64,000 nt of DNA from Clostridia bacterium UC5.1-1D10 (GTDB lineage Bacteria > Bacillota > Clostridia > Lachnospirales > Anaerotignaceae). The notes beneath the pieces were generated by a model. The model searched no databases. It had not been told where the DNA came from and was given only the letters and a program-made list of their open reading frames with translations. The DNA lies in contig BBZU01000001.1 in the NCBI GenBank assembly GCA_001304995.1, positions 248,001 to 312,000 of the forward strand, read 5' to 3'. How positions within the stretch are numbered: position 1 is the stretch's first letter; each line of letters starts with the position of its first letter. Positions 42,565 to 52,905 of this stretch are shown in pieces. A program made the position numbers and the translations under genes.

Positions 42565-43935
42565 ATGGAAACGGGAAAAGAAAACATTCTGGGTACGGAA
42601 AAGATCAGTAAGTTATTGATGCAGTTTTCCATACCGACGGTGCTGACGCTCATCGTCAACTGTCTGTATAACATTGTGGATCAGATTTTCGTGGGGCGCG
42701 CTGTGGGCATCAACGGCGTGGCGGCTACTAACGTGGCTTTCCCCATGATTACCATTTCGGCAGCCCTTGCCCTTATGGTGGGGGACGGCTGTGCCGCCAA
42801 CATCAGCCTTTGTCTGGGCAGGAAAGAACGGGACAAAGCGGAACAGACCTTCGGCAATGCCTTTGTATTGCTGATATTGGCAGGGGTTCTTCTGGCGGCT
42901 GTCATCATCATCGGCGGCCCTGCCTGCGCCCGTCTTTTTGGGGCATCAGACGCGGTTCTGGATTTGTCTGTGACTTATATGCGCATCCTTGCTTTGGGAC
43001 TGCCTTTCCAGATGGCAAATATGGCATTTACGGCAATCATTCGTTCTGACGGCAATCCAAAGTACACCATGCGGAGCATGATGATTGGGGCAGGAATTAA
43101 CTTGGTTTTAGACCCTATCTTCATTTTTGGCTTTGACATGGGTGTCACAGGAGCGGCTATTGCCACCATCATCGGTCAGGTAGTGGCTGGGCTCATCTGT
43201 GTGGCGTATATCCCAAGATTTGAACATATCACTTTCTATAAAAAATACCTGAAACTGTCCGGCAAGACCTGCGGCAGTATCCTTTCTCTGGGTTTCCCTA
43301 GTTTCTGTATGCAGATGGCAACGGCGCTGACACAAATCGTCATGAACAACCTTATGACAGACTGCGGCGCAGTCACAAAATACGGCAGTGAAATCGCTTT
43401 GTCCTGCTATGGTATCATGATGAAGATTTATCAGGTGGCACATGCCATGTTTGTTGGGGTGGCATCCGGCACACAGCCCATCAACGGCTACAATTTTGGC
43501 GCAAAACAGTACGGCAGGGTGAAACAGACCTTCCGTGTGGCGGTGACCGTATCGTTCATCATTTCCATTGTGTGGTTCGGCATTTTCCAGCTGGGCGGCG
43601 GCTTCATGGCTGGATTATTTGTAAAGAATGAACCGCTGTATCTGGAATTTGCGGTGTTCTGTTTCCGGCTGTATATGCTGGGATTCTTTGTGTATGGTTT
43701 GCCTCAGGTGACAGCATCCTTTTTCCAAGCCATCGGCAAACCTGTAAAATCCCTGCTGGTGGCATTGTCCAGACAGATTATCTTCCTGATTCCTCTGGCG
43801 CTGATTTTGTCCGGCAGATTTGGATTGACAGGGGTATTGGCGGCGGCACCCATTGCCGATGTGCTGGCGTGTCTGCTGGCGGCAGTGCTCATTTGGACAG
43901 AGTTCCAGTTCTGGAAGAAAAACAGTATGGCATAA
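42565..43935 (+). CDS. MATE family efflux transporter under FMN-type riboswitch control
   Basis: A 456-residue MATE exporter with twelve helices. 'PTVLTLIVNCLYNIVDQIFVGRAVGINGVAATNVAFP' marks helices 1-2, and 'INLVLDPIFIFGFDMGVTGAAIATIIGQ' the middle of the first half. It is only distantly related to the two MATE genes at 7.5-10.4 kb (different N-terminus, 'ENILGTEKISKLL'). Because it sits behind an altered FMN aptamer, the cargo may be a flavin, flavin breakdown product or flavin-like toxin; this is inference from context. GAGGAGGG precedes ATG 42565. Confidence 0.93.
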   Translation: METGKENILGTEKISKLLMQFSIPTVLTLIVNCLYNIVDQIFVGRAVGINGVAATNVAFPMITISAALALMVGDGCAANISLCLGRKERDKAEQTFGNAFVLLILAGVLLAAVIIIGGPACARLFGASDAVLDLSVTYMRILALGLPFQMANMAFTAIIRSDGNPKYTMRSMMIGAGINLVLDPIFIFGFDMGVTGAAIATIIGQVVAGLICVAYIPRFEHITFYKKYLKLSGKTCGSILSLGFPSFCMQMATALTQIVMNNLMTDCGAVTKYGSEIALSCYGIMMKIYQVAHAMFVGVASGTQPINGYNFGAKQYGRVKQTFRVAVTVSFIISIVWFGIFQLGGGFMAGLFVKNEPLYLEFAVFCFRLYMLGFFVYGLPQVTASFFQAIGKPVKSLLVALSRQIIFLIPLALILSGRFGLTGVLAAAPIADVLACLLAAVLIWTEFQFWKKNSMA

Positions 43936-43941
43936 TATCTG

Positions 43942-43984
43942 GTCGGTATCTGCTTTCTTTTTGGCGGATACCGGCTTTTTTTCC
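43942..43984 (+). terminator. Rho-independent terminator
   Basis: GTCGGTATCTGC...GCGGATACCGGC (with wobbles) followed by T7 after the MATE gene. Confidence 0.85.
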
Positions 43985-44048
43985 GCCCAGAAGGCATAAG
44001 GACAAGAAATGGGGGATAGGATAAAGGTAAAAAACGGAAGTGAATGAC

Positions 44049-44846
44049 ATGAAAAAGAAGAAATATTTGGGGATTGGACTGCTGTTTGTGTGCTGTTTTC
44101 TGGCAGGCAGGACAGCGGGGAAATTGCAGGCGGCTTTTGTACCGGCAGCGCAAATGACAGTGGAGGAGGCAAAACTGGCGGTTATCATTGATGATTTCGG
44201 CTATAACGGCGCAGGAACGGCGGAGATGCTGGCGCTGGACATTCCTTTTACAGCTGCGGTGCTGCCTTTTTCTTCCCATACGGCGGAAAACGCGGCGCAG
44301 GCAGCAGAGGCAGGAAAAGAAGTCATTATACATATGCCCATGGAATCCCTGACGGGAAAACCGGAATGGGTAGGGGACGGGGCTGTGTGCCGGGGCATGT
44401 CGGCGGCGGAAGTCCGGCAGTGCATGGAGGCGGCGTATTGTGCGGTGCCACAGGCGGCAGGGGTCAATAACCATATGGGTTCTGCCGTCATGGAGGACGC
44501 GAATACATTAGGCTGTGTGCTGGATGTGGTACGGGAAAAAGGCGGTGTGTTTGTGGATAGTGTCACGACGGCGGAGAGCAAATGCGGCACATTGGCGGGA
44601 GAAAAAGGAGTACCTTTATTGGAACGGGATGTATTTCTGGACAGCACCACGGAAAAGAGTGTGGTGGAAGAACGGCTCAGGGAAGCGGCAGACATTGCCA
44701 AGACAAAAGGCAGTGCCGTTGCCATCGGTCATGTGGGGCCGGAAGGGGGCGTGCTGACAGCACAGGTTTTGGCGGAAATGGCGCCGGAACTGGAAAAAGA
44801 AGGCATCCGTTTTGTGACGGTGTCGGAACTGACAGGCAGCCATTAA
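44049..44846 (+). CDS. Divergent polysaccharide deacetylase family protein (YibQ type)
   Basis: A 265-residue secreted protein. A signal peptide or anchor ('YLGIGLLFVCCFLAG', residues 5-19) is followed by the divergent deacetylase domain: 'VIIDDFGYNGAGT' (metal-binding Asp pair), 'IIHMPMES', 'NNHMGSAVM' and 'AIGHVGPEG'. These replace the canonical NodB motifs. Members are linked to cell-envelope glycan turnover, without a proven reaction. ATG 44049 follows GGAAG by 8 bases. Confidence 0.87.
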   Translation: MKKKKYLGIGLLFVCCFLAGRTAGKLQAAFVPAAQMTVEEAKLAVIIDDFGYNGAGTAEMLALDIPFTAAVLPFSSHTAENAAQAAEAGKEVIIHMPMESLTGKPEWVGDGAVCRGMSAAEVRQCMEAAYCAVPQAAGVNNHMGSAVMEDANTLGCVLDVVREKGGVFVDSVTTAESKCGTLAGEKGVPLLERDVFLDSTTEKSVVEERLREAADIAKTKGSAVAIGHVGPEGGVLTAQVLAEMAPELEKEGIRFVTVSELTGSH

Positions 44847-44851
44847 AATAG

Positions 44852-44882
44852 TTGCGCCGGGAAACCAAAACTGTGGTATAAT
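44852..44882 (+). promoter_or_regulatory. Likely promoter for recU-tldD-pmbA
   Basis: TTGCGC (44852-44857) and TATAAT (44877-44882) with a long 19-bp spacer, then CAGGAGG before the recU start. Confidence 0.5.
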
Positions 44883-44937
44883 GTCTGAAACATAAAATTT
44901 ATATCACAACAAGGGGATTTTTTCCTCAGGAGGTCAT

Positions 44938-45495
44938 ATGGCATACTGGAATTCCAGAGGGCTGCGAGGCAGCGCTTTAGAAGATATCATCAATTTTACA
45001 AACGAATCCTACCGGAAAAAAGGGCTGGCGTTGTTTCAGAAAATACCCACACCCATCACGCCGGTGGAGGTGGACAACAAACGCCGCACCATTACGCTGG
45101 CATACTTCGACCAGAACAGTACCGTAGACTACATGGGTGTGGTGCAGGGGATTCCTGTATGCTTTGACGCCAAGGAAACGGCACAGAAGCACCTGCCCCT
45201 CCAGAATATCCATGAGCACCAGCTTAGGTTTATGGAGGATTTTCAGGCACAGCGGGGCATTGCCTTTTTGCTGGTGTATTTTTCCGCGTTGGGGGAATAT
45301 TATTTTTTACCTTTAGAAACATTGCAGACATACTGGGAGGCGGCACAGAAAGGCGGGCGCAAATCCATCCCCTATGCCGCTTTTGAGAAGAAATATCAGA
45401 TATTCCAGCAGGGCGGCGGCATGCTTCATTATCTGGAAGCCATTGCACGCTATCTGGAAGAAACGGAACCGAAAGGAAGTGATGGCACATGCTGA
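44938..45495 (+). CDS. recU: Holliday junction resolvase RecU
   Basis: RecU cuts four-way DNA junctions in Firmicutes recombination and chromosome segregation. The 185-residue protein has 'MAYWNSRGLRGSALEDIINFTNESY' at the N-terminus, and the nuclease core with Asp in 'STVDYMGVVQGIPVCFDAKET' (acidic D...E-x-K). The stalk region lies around residues 55-75. Length is slightly short of B. subtilis RecU (206). It overlaps the next gene by 7 bases. No penicillin-binding protein gene follows, unlike in B. subtilis. Confidence 0.92.
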   Translation: MAYWNSRGLRGSALEDIINFTNESYRKKGLALFQKIPTPITPVEVDNKRRTITLAYFDQNSTVDYMGVVQGIPVCFDAKETAQKHLPLQNIHEHQLRFMEDFQAQRGIAFLLVYFSALGEYYFLPLETLQTYWEAAQKGGRKSIPYAAFEKKYQIFQQGGGMLHYLEAIARYLEETEPKGSDGTC

Positions 45496-46870
45496 AAAAA
45501 TCTGTGGTGGAACATACATTGGAAGCGGCTCTGGAAACAGGGGCGGACTTTGCGGAACTTTATGTAGAACAGACCAAGCGCAACCATATTGCCATGGTGA
45601 ACGGGCAGGTGGAAACGGCGTTGGGCGGACTGGACTACGGCGCAGGCATTCGTTTGTTCTGCGGCAATCGTGTCATTTATGCCTTTGTCAATGATACTTC
45701 CGAAGAAAATCTGGTGCGGACGGCACGGGAGATGGCATCCACGGTAAAAGGGACGCATCTGCTCCGTTTGCCGGACTGGAAAACGCGCCAGTGGCAGAAC
45801 ATTAACCCTATTTTTGTACTGCCGGACGATGTGGAAAAACGGAAAAAAGCGGATTATCTGGCGGCGGCATCAGCAGCGGCTTTTGCCTATGATCCTGCCA
45901 TTACCCAGACACGCACAGGCTTTTTGGATGTGACCAAAAATGTATTGGTTGCCAATTCCGAAGGCGTTTGGGCAGAAGAAAGACGAGTGCGGAGCCGTTT
46001 TACCGTAGAAGCGGTGGCATCCTCAGCTACGGAAAAACAGAGCGGACATCTGGGCCCCGGTGGTTCGGTTGGTTTTGAATTCTTCGACCAGATTAATGTG
46101 GAAGATACGGCAAGAGAAGCGGCGAGAATTGCCATTACCATGCTGGGAGCAAAGCCTTGTCCCGCGGGAAAAATGCCTGTGGTCATCGACAATGGTTTCG
46201 GTGGCGTCATTTTCCATGAAGCCTGCGGACATGGGCTGGAAGCGACGGCTGTGGCGAGAAATGCCTCTGTATTCGCCGGAAAACTGGGACAGCAGATTGC
46301 GTCCCCTTTGGTGACAGCCATTGATGACGGCACCATTCCCAACGGCTGGGGCTCCGCCAACATGGACGACGAGGGCACACCCACCAGACGGAATGTGCTC
46401 ATTGAAAACGGTGTCCTGAAAACTTACCTGGTTGACCGTATGAACGGCAGAAAAATGGGAGCGGCAGTGACAGGCAGTGCCAGACGGGAAACTACCGTTT
46501 TGCGCCTACCAGCCGCATGACAAATACATTTTTGGCTCCGGGAAACAGCACACCGGAAAGCATCATCGCCGATACGCCTTATGGGCTGTACGCAAAGCAG
46601 ATGGGCGGCGGCAGTGTAGACCCAGCAACGGGCGCATTTAACTTTGCAGTGCTGGAAGCTTATATCATCCGCAATGGACAGATTTGTGAACCTGTCCGTG
46701 GAGCGACCCTCATCGGCAAAGGGGCGGAAGTCCTCATGCAGATTGATAAGGTGGGCAACAACCTGAAGCGGGCACAGGGCATGTGCGGCAGCATCAGCGG
46801 CTCCATTCCCACAGATGTGGGACAGCCTATGATTCGGGTCAAGGAAATGACCGTAGGCGGAAGGGGGTAA
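45489..46870 (+). CDS. tldD: TldD metallopeptidase subunit (frame interrupted once)
   Basis: TldD/TldE is a heterodimeric zinc protease that trims unfolded or modified peptides (microcin B17, CcdA in E. coli). Reconstructed length is about 460 residues. The zinc motif is 'FHEACGHGLEA' (HExxxH, near residue 240). The frame breaks at 46489-46491: AAA for an expected AAAA. Restoring one A gives 'RRENYRFAPTSRMTNTFLAPG', matching the family. A sequencing deletion is likely. The partner gene follows 9 bases later. Confidence 0.94.
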
Positions 46871-46879
46871 CCGAAAAGA

Positions 46880-48223
46880 ATGGATTACAAGAATTTTCAG
46901 AAAATACTCATCGAAAAAGCCCTCGCCACAGGATTTTCTGACTGCGAGGTATATTATAAAGGCAGCAAACATTTTGAGGTCATGATTATGGAAGGGGAAG
47001 TTTCCGATTACGAAAACAGCGCATTGCAGGGGATTTCTTTCCGCGGCACATGGCAGGGACGGACAGGCTATGCCTATACAGAAAAACTGACAGAGCCGGC
47101 GGCGGATTATCTGGTGGCAGCGGCGAAGGAACACGCGGAACTCCTTTCCGAAAGCGAATGGGAGGAACTGTACCACGCTGGGGATGCTTATCCTGTGCTG
47201 GAAGGAGAAAACAAGGCGTTGGAACGGCTGACCACAGAAGAAAAGATACTGGCGGCAAAGAAAATGGAGCATGCTGCTCTGAAAGGGGAAGCTTCCATTG
47301 CCTCCATGGATTACTGCGTGCTGGATACGGATTGGGTGGAAACGGCCATTGCCAACAGCCATGGTTTATCCCTCTATCATGCCAAAAACAGCGTTACGGC
47401 TTATGTCTGCGCTATTGCAAAAGATGGAGAGGAAGTCAAGACTGGCTCTCACTTCTGGAAAGACAATGACTGGAAACAGTTTGACCCTGTGGCAACAGGC
47501 AGAAAGGCGGCACAGATTGCCGCAAGCCATTTGGGCGCGGCACCCATTGCCAGCGGAAAATACAAAGTGGTGCTGGATGGCCCTGTTATGGCAAACTTTC
47601 TGGGGGTATTCGGCGGGGTATTCTTTGCGGAAAACATCCAGAAGGGATTTTCCATGCTGGGCGGAAAAGTGGGAACACAGATTGCCGCAGATTGTGTGAC
47701 ACTGCGGGATGATCCTCTGTTGCCGGAAGGGTACGCTTCTACGCCTTTTGACAGCGAAGGGGTACCCTGTTACAACAAAGCCGTTGTGGAACATGGTGTG
47801 CTGAAAACATATCTGTATAATCGGAAGGCGGCAAGAAAAGACGGCGTGCCTTCCACAGGCAATGGCTTTAAGGCAGGATTGACAGCTCCCATCAAAACGG
47901 CAGTGACCAATTTCTATCTGGCACCGGGACAGCGCAGTCAGGAGGAACTGCTGTCGGACATGGGCGAAGGCATCCTCATTACAGATATTACGGGGCTTCA
48001 CGCCGGAGCCAACACCGTTTCCGGTGATTTCTCCCTGTCGGCAGAAGGTTTTCTGGTGACAGAAGGCAAACTGGGACGGGCGGTGGAACAAATTACCGTG
48101 GCAGGGAATTTTTATGAACTGCTGAAAAACATCACAGAGGCGGCAAATGACCTGTATTTCACCAGCGGCGGCAAGAGGGCACCTTCCGTACGGGTGAGAG
48201 AAATGGATATTGCGGGGAAATAA
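46880..48223 (+). CDS. pmbA: TldE/PmbA metallopeptidase partner subunit
   Basis: A 447-residue TldE/PmbA homologue, the non-zinc half of the TldD/TldE protease. It has the family pieces 'MEGEVSDYENSALQGISFRG', 'PVMANFLGVFGGVFFAENIQKG' and 'ITGLHAGANTVSGDFSLSAEGFLV', but no HExxxH, as expected. It directly follows tldD, so both subunits are made from one transcript. Confidence 0.94.
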   Translation: MDYKNFQKILIEKALATGFSDCEVYYKGSKHFEVMIMEGEVSDYENSALQGISFRGTWQGRTGYAYTEKLTEPAADYLVAAAKEHAELLSESEWEELYHAGDAYPVLEGENKALERLTTEEKILAAKKMEHAALKGEASIASMDYCVLDTDWVETAIANSHGLSLYHAKNSVTAYVCAIAKDGEEVKTGSHFWKDNDWKQFDPVATGRKAAQIAASHLGAAPIASGKYKVVLDGPVMANFLGVFGGVFFAENIQKGFSMLGGKVGTQIAADCVTLRDDPLLPEGYASTPFDSEGVPCYNKAVVEHGVLKTYLYNRKAARKDGVPSTGNGFKAGLTAPIKTAVTNFYLAPGQRSQEELLSDMGEGILITDITGLHAGANTVSGDFSLSAEGFLVTEGKLGRAVEQITVAGNFYELLKNITEAANDLYFTSGGKRAPSVRVREMDIAGK

Positions 48224-48240
48224 AAGAGGCGCAAAAGCTT

Positions 48241-48517
48241 GTCGTCAAAGCCTCATTTCATTCAAGGCTTTGACGAGGAGATAGAAGTATAAAGCAGTTG
48301 GGTCAAGCACTTTGCTTTGCAAAGTCAGCTTCGCTGCCCCCGTTTCTTCGGGGTGCAGAGTATCCAGCGGCGGAGAGCCTTGAAACTCCTGCTTTTCCCC
48401 TAGGGATTTTAGTTGGGAAACCCCACACCGCAAGGATGCGGACAGCCATAGATGGCTGGCATTTGCGGAGCAAATGTGTTGACCCTTTGTTTCCCAAGCC
48501 CTTCCGCGTTCTTAAAA
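48241..48517. repeat. Dispersed repeat family 2, long copy
   Basis: A highly structured non-coding element. Ends: GTCGTCAAAGCCT/AGGCTTTGACGA-type stem at 48241-48275 and CAAGCCCTTCCGCGTTCTT at about 48495-48513, both shared (inverted) with 10576-10664. The interior has stems CTTTGC/GCAAAG, CCCCG/CGGGG, CCGCA/TGCGG, CAGCCAT/ATGGCTG and CATTTGC/GCAAATG, and distant GGGTCAA/TTGACCC segments that could close it. No gene is present. Confidence 0.6.
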
Positions 48518-48547
48518 AGATATAAAATTTCGTTTTTCTAAAGTTTG

Positions 48548-48579
48548 GCACGAAATCTCGATAGATTTCGTGCTTTTTC
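48548..48579 (+). terminator. Rho-independent terminator
   Basis: GCACGAAATCT-cgat-AGATTTCGTGC followed by T5, downstream of the pmbA/repeat region in + orientation. Confidence 0.8.
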
Positions 48580-48652
48580 TATGGAAAAACGGGAAAAACG
48601 CCGGAAATCCGAAGAAATCCGACGTTTTCGAGGGTTGGTATGAAGAGGAAAG

Positions 48653-50279
48653 TCAGCTTTCCAATTTGTCGCAAAGGGCATTGATTTGTTTGAGGAGTTT
48701 TTCCATATCCCGATTGGCGCCGCCTTTGTTCTGACTGATGATGCGCAGGAGGCGTTTGCCGGCTTCGTCCAGCTGATCGGAAAGGTACATGGCACGTTTG
48801 CCGCCCTCCGTTGCTGCACGGGCATGGGGATAAAGTTTCGGTACCACAGGGATTTTCACACCAGCGGAAATCATGGAGCCGTCGGAGAGGTCGAAGCAGG
48901 CACCGCTGTAAGGGGCTACGGCATGGAAGCCATAGTCTTCTTTCAGGCAGTTTTTGAAGGCTTCGCAGACCAAATCTTCCCCGTGTACCACAAAGACGGT
49001 CTGGGGTTTCTGGTCGAAGTGGTGAATCCAGTTCAGCAGACCTTTTTTGTCCGCGTGACCGCTGACACCGGCGAGCTGATGGATTTTGGCGTTAACTTCG
49101 ATGGTTTCACCGAACAGCCGCACTTCTTTGGCACCTTCTACAATGTTGCGCCCCAGTGTGCCGACAGCCTGATAGCCTACGAACAGGATGGTACATTCCG
49201 GACGCCAGAGGTTATGTTTCAAATGATGGCGGATACGTCCCGCTTCGCACATGCCGGAAGCGGAAATGATGACTTTCGGTGTCCGGTCAAAGTTGATGGC
49301 GGTGGAGTCCTCCGGGGTGATGGCAAGGTTCAGACCGGGGAACTGAAGGGGGTTGATGCCCTTTTTCACCAGTTCCATGGCGGCAGTGTCGAAACAGTCC
49401 AGACGGTTTTCCATGAATACCCTTGTGGCTTCAATGGCAAGGGGACTGTCGATGTAAACGGGGAAGTTATCATGTCCCGTTACCAGATTTCGTTCCTTGA
49501 TTTCCCGGATGAAGTAGAGCATTTCCTGTGTACGCCCTACGGCGAAGGAGGGAATCACCAGATTGCCACCGGCATCCAGCGTTGCCTGAATTTCTTCCGC
49601 CAACGCCTGCACATAGTCAGGAGGGGCGGTGTGGAGGCGGTCACCATAAGTGCTTTCCATGATAACGTAGTCCGCTTCCGCTGTGTAACGGGGGTCGTGG
49701 ATGATGGGCTGGTTGATGTTGCCGATGTCACCGGAAAATACCAGCTTTTTGGTGATATCTCCCTCTGTCAGCCAGATTTCCATACTGGAGGAGCCTAAGA
49801 GATGCCCAACGTCTGTAAAACGCAGGCGGATGCCGTCGCAGACTTCCACCATTTCCATATAATCGCAGGGAACGAAGTGTTCCATAACGGCTGTGGCTTC
49901 TGCTGTGGTGTAGAGAGGTTCAAAAGGCGGCGCGCCGGCACGTTTTTGCCTTTCGGTTCCGCCACTGGGCTTCAAATTCCTGAATGTGGGCACTGTCTAA
50001 CAGCATAATGCGGCACAGGTCAGTGGTGGCGTCGGTAGCGTAGATTTTGCCTTGGAAGCCGTTTTTGTACAGCAGGGGCAAAAGCCCGGAATGGTCAATA
50101 TGGGCGTGGGACAAAAACACATAATCAATGGCGGAAGCAGCAACGGGAATCTCCTGATTTTCGTAAGTATCCCGTCCCTGTTCCATGCCGCAGTCCAACA
50201 GGATGCTTTTGCCGCAGGCTTCGATATAATGGCAGCTGCCGGTAACTTCATGGTCAGCGCCTAAAAACATCAGTTTCAT
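48653..50279 (-). CDS. Metallo-beta-lactamase/beta-CASP ribonuclease (frame interrupted once)
   Basis: A reconstructed protein of about 542 residues. MBL domain motifs are 'GADHEVTGSC', 'FLSHAHIDHSG' (HxHxDH near residue 57), 'GHLLGSS' and 'FSGDIG'. The beta-CASP insert and RMMBL tail follow ('SASGMCEAGRIRHHLKHNL', 'AGVSGHADKKGLLNWI', 'VVHGE'). This is the mRNA/pre-RNA 3'-processing nuclease fold (CPSF73-like; YsgA/KH-less bacterial form). The frame breaks at 49943-49947, where TTTTT (+ strand) replaces TTTT. A sequencing insertion is likely. Confidence 0.92.
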
Positions 50280-50542
50280 AAAGCGATCCCCCCTCGGTGA
50301 TATGAAAAATCCTTATGGAACGATATGTCTGGGAAAGACATTTGTTTTTCTAATTACAGTATATCTGTTTTCATGGCGATTTACAATCTGTTTTCCCATG
50401 AAAAAGACAGGTGGAAGGAATTGTCGTTTTTCATGAACAAAGAATTATGAAATTGGATAGAATTCAGAACAAAAATGGTATATAATATAATCTGAATACA
50501 TCTCGCCAGCAAAAGTTGAGAGATACAAAAGGGGATGAGAGG

Positions 50543-52805
50543 ATGATTACCATTAAACACTTGAACGAACTTTTCCAAATCATTAACGGGGAGCATGCCG
50601 ACCCCCATACCGTGCTGGGTATGCACGAAGTGGAGGAAGACGGAAAAAAATGCGTGGTTGTACGTGCGTTTATCCCCAGCACCCAGACCATTACCGTTGT
50701 GGATGCCAACACCAGAAGGCTGAAATATCCCATGGAACGCATTCACGAGGACGGATTTTTTGAAGTCATTATTCCTGACAGAGAAGAATGGTTCCGTTAC
50801 CGGCTGGAATGCACCGATTATCAGGGCAACAGCTGGCATACATACGACCCTTATGCCTTCAGTCCGACCATTTCTGAATTCGACCGGTATCTGTTCGGCG
50901 AAGGGAATCATTATGAAATTTATGAAAAATTAGGCGCCCACCTGATTACATTTGAAGGGGCAAAAGGCGTTTCCTTTGCCGTTTGGGCACCCAATGCAAA
51001 AAGCGTCAGCGTCATTGGGAACTTCAACGGCTGGGATACCCGCAGACATCCCATGCGTCTGTTGGGTCAGTCCGGTATCTGGGAATTGTTCATTCCCGGT
51101 CTGGCTGCCATGGATCAGTATAAATTCCATGTGGTACAGTCCACTGGCAAGCAGGTGGACAAGTGCGACCCTTACGCTTTCTACGCACAGCTGCGCCCGG
51201 AAACAGCCTCTGTGATCTACCCTATCGGGCGGTATAAATGGAAAGACAGAAAATGGATGACCGCCAGAAAGAAAGCAAATGTCTATACGGCGCCCATGAA
51301 TATTTATGAAGTCCATCTGGGTTCCTGGATGCGTGTGCCTGAAGAAGGCGACCGCTTCCTGACCTATACGGAAATGGCGGAAAAAACTGGTGCCTTATGT
51401 GAAAGAAATGGGCTTCAGCCACATTGAACTGCTGCCTGTGGAAGAACATCCTTTTGACGGCAGCTGGGGCTATCAGGTGACAGGATACTACGCACCTACC
51501 AGCCGCTACGGCACACCTGCCATGTTCAAAGAATTTATCGACACCTGCCATCAGAACGGCATCGGCGTCATTCTGGACTGGGTGCCTGCCCACTTCCCCA
51601 AAGACGAATTTGGTCTGGGGCGGTTCGACGGCACAGCATTGTATGAACATCAAGATCCCAGACGGGGAGAACATCTCCAGTGGGGTACCTATATTTTCAA
51701 TTACGGCAGAAAAGAAGTCAGCAACTTCCTCATTGCCAACGCGCTGTTCTGGCTGGATGAATACCACATCGACGGTCTGCGTGTAGACGCCGTTGCGTCC
51801 ATGCTGTATCTGGATTTCTGCAAGAACGACGGCGAATGGGCTGCCAACGAATACGGCGGCAGAGAAAATCTGGAAGCTGTGGAATTTATCAAGCACATGA
51901 ACTCCATCGTGTCCAAACGTCTGCCCGGCACCATGATGATCGCGGAAGAATCCACATCTTGGGAAGGCGTTACAAAGAGTGCCGACGACAACGGTCTGGG
52001 CTTCACCATGAAGTGGAACATGGGCTGGATGAACGACTTCCTGTTCTATATCAAAAAAGACCCCATCTACCGGAAGTATCACCACAATAACCTGACTTTC
52101 GGTATGGCATACAATTATTCCGAAAACTTTGTGCTGGTACTGTCCCATGACGAAGTGGTACACGAAAAGAGCGCCATGATCGGCAAGATGCCCGGCGACC
52201 TGTGGCAGAAATACGCAAATCTGCGTCTGTCCTACGGTTTCATGTACGGTCATCCCGGCAAAAAGCTGCTGTTCATGGGTGGGGAATTTGCGCAGTTTAA
52301 CGAATGGAGCGAATCCCGTTCTCTGGACTGGCATCTGCTCCGGTACAAAGACCATCAGCAGATGCAGCAGTATATGAAAGACCTGAATCACTTCTACCTG
52401 TCCGAAAGCGCCTTCTGGCAGCAGGACTATGACCCCCATGGCTTTACATGGATCGAATGTGATGACGCGGAATCCTCTGTGGTTTCCTTCATCCGCCGCA
52501 GTCAGGACAAGGAACTGTATTTCATCTGCAACTTCACACCGGAAACATACGAAGATTTCCGTATTGGTGTGCCTTTTGCGGGAACATACAAAGAAGTCTT
52601 CAACAGTGACGCGGAAAAATACGGCGGCAGCGGTGTGGTCAACAAGAAAGCCGCAGTCAGCGAAAAAATGCCTTGGAATCACTACCAGAACAGCATCCGT
52701 GTGAAAGTGCCTCCTCTGGGTATGGTGGTGCTGGAGAGGAAAGTGACAGAAGAAGCAAAGGCAGAAAAGAAACCTGCCAAGAAAACAGAAAAGAAAAAAG
52801 CGTGA
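50543..52805 (+). CDS. glgB: 1,4-alpha-glucan branching enzyme (frame interrupted once)
   Basis: Makes alpha-1,6 branches in glycogen. Reconstructed length is about 754 residues: an N-terminal beta domain, a CBM48 domain ('[22 protein letters not shown]', near 150-175), a GH13 barrel with '[11 protein letters not shown]', nucleophile Asp in '[11 protein letters not shown]', acid Glu in 'MIAEEST' and 'LSHDEVVHE', and a C-terminal beta domain with an unusual Lys/Ala/Glu tail. The frame breaks at 51381-51386 (A6 for A5); removing one A gives '[13 protein letters not shown]'. No other glg genes are in the window. Confidence 0.95.
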
Positions 52806-52905
52806 AAACATGCTTTGAACTGATTTCCTGAAGTAAGAGAATATGGCAGCCGGAGTCCAAAGAAAACGGATTCCGGCTGTATTTGTTTTCTTAGGAAGAA
52901 GTTTC
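52801..52905 (+). repeat. Family 1 repeat, degenerate copy G
   Basis: Begins at the glgB stop. It keeps CAGCCGGAGTCC...GGATTCCGGCTG (terminator stem, one wobble), then TTTGTTTTCTTAGGAAGAA, similar to the 3' end of the full copies. The 5' part is unrecognisable. From 52906 to 53084 no gene or clear signal is seen. Confidence 0.55.
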
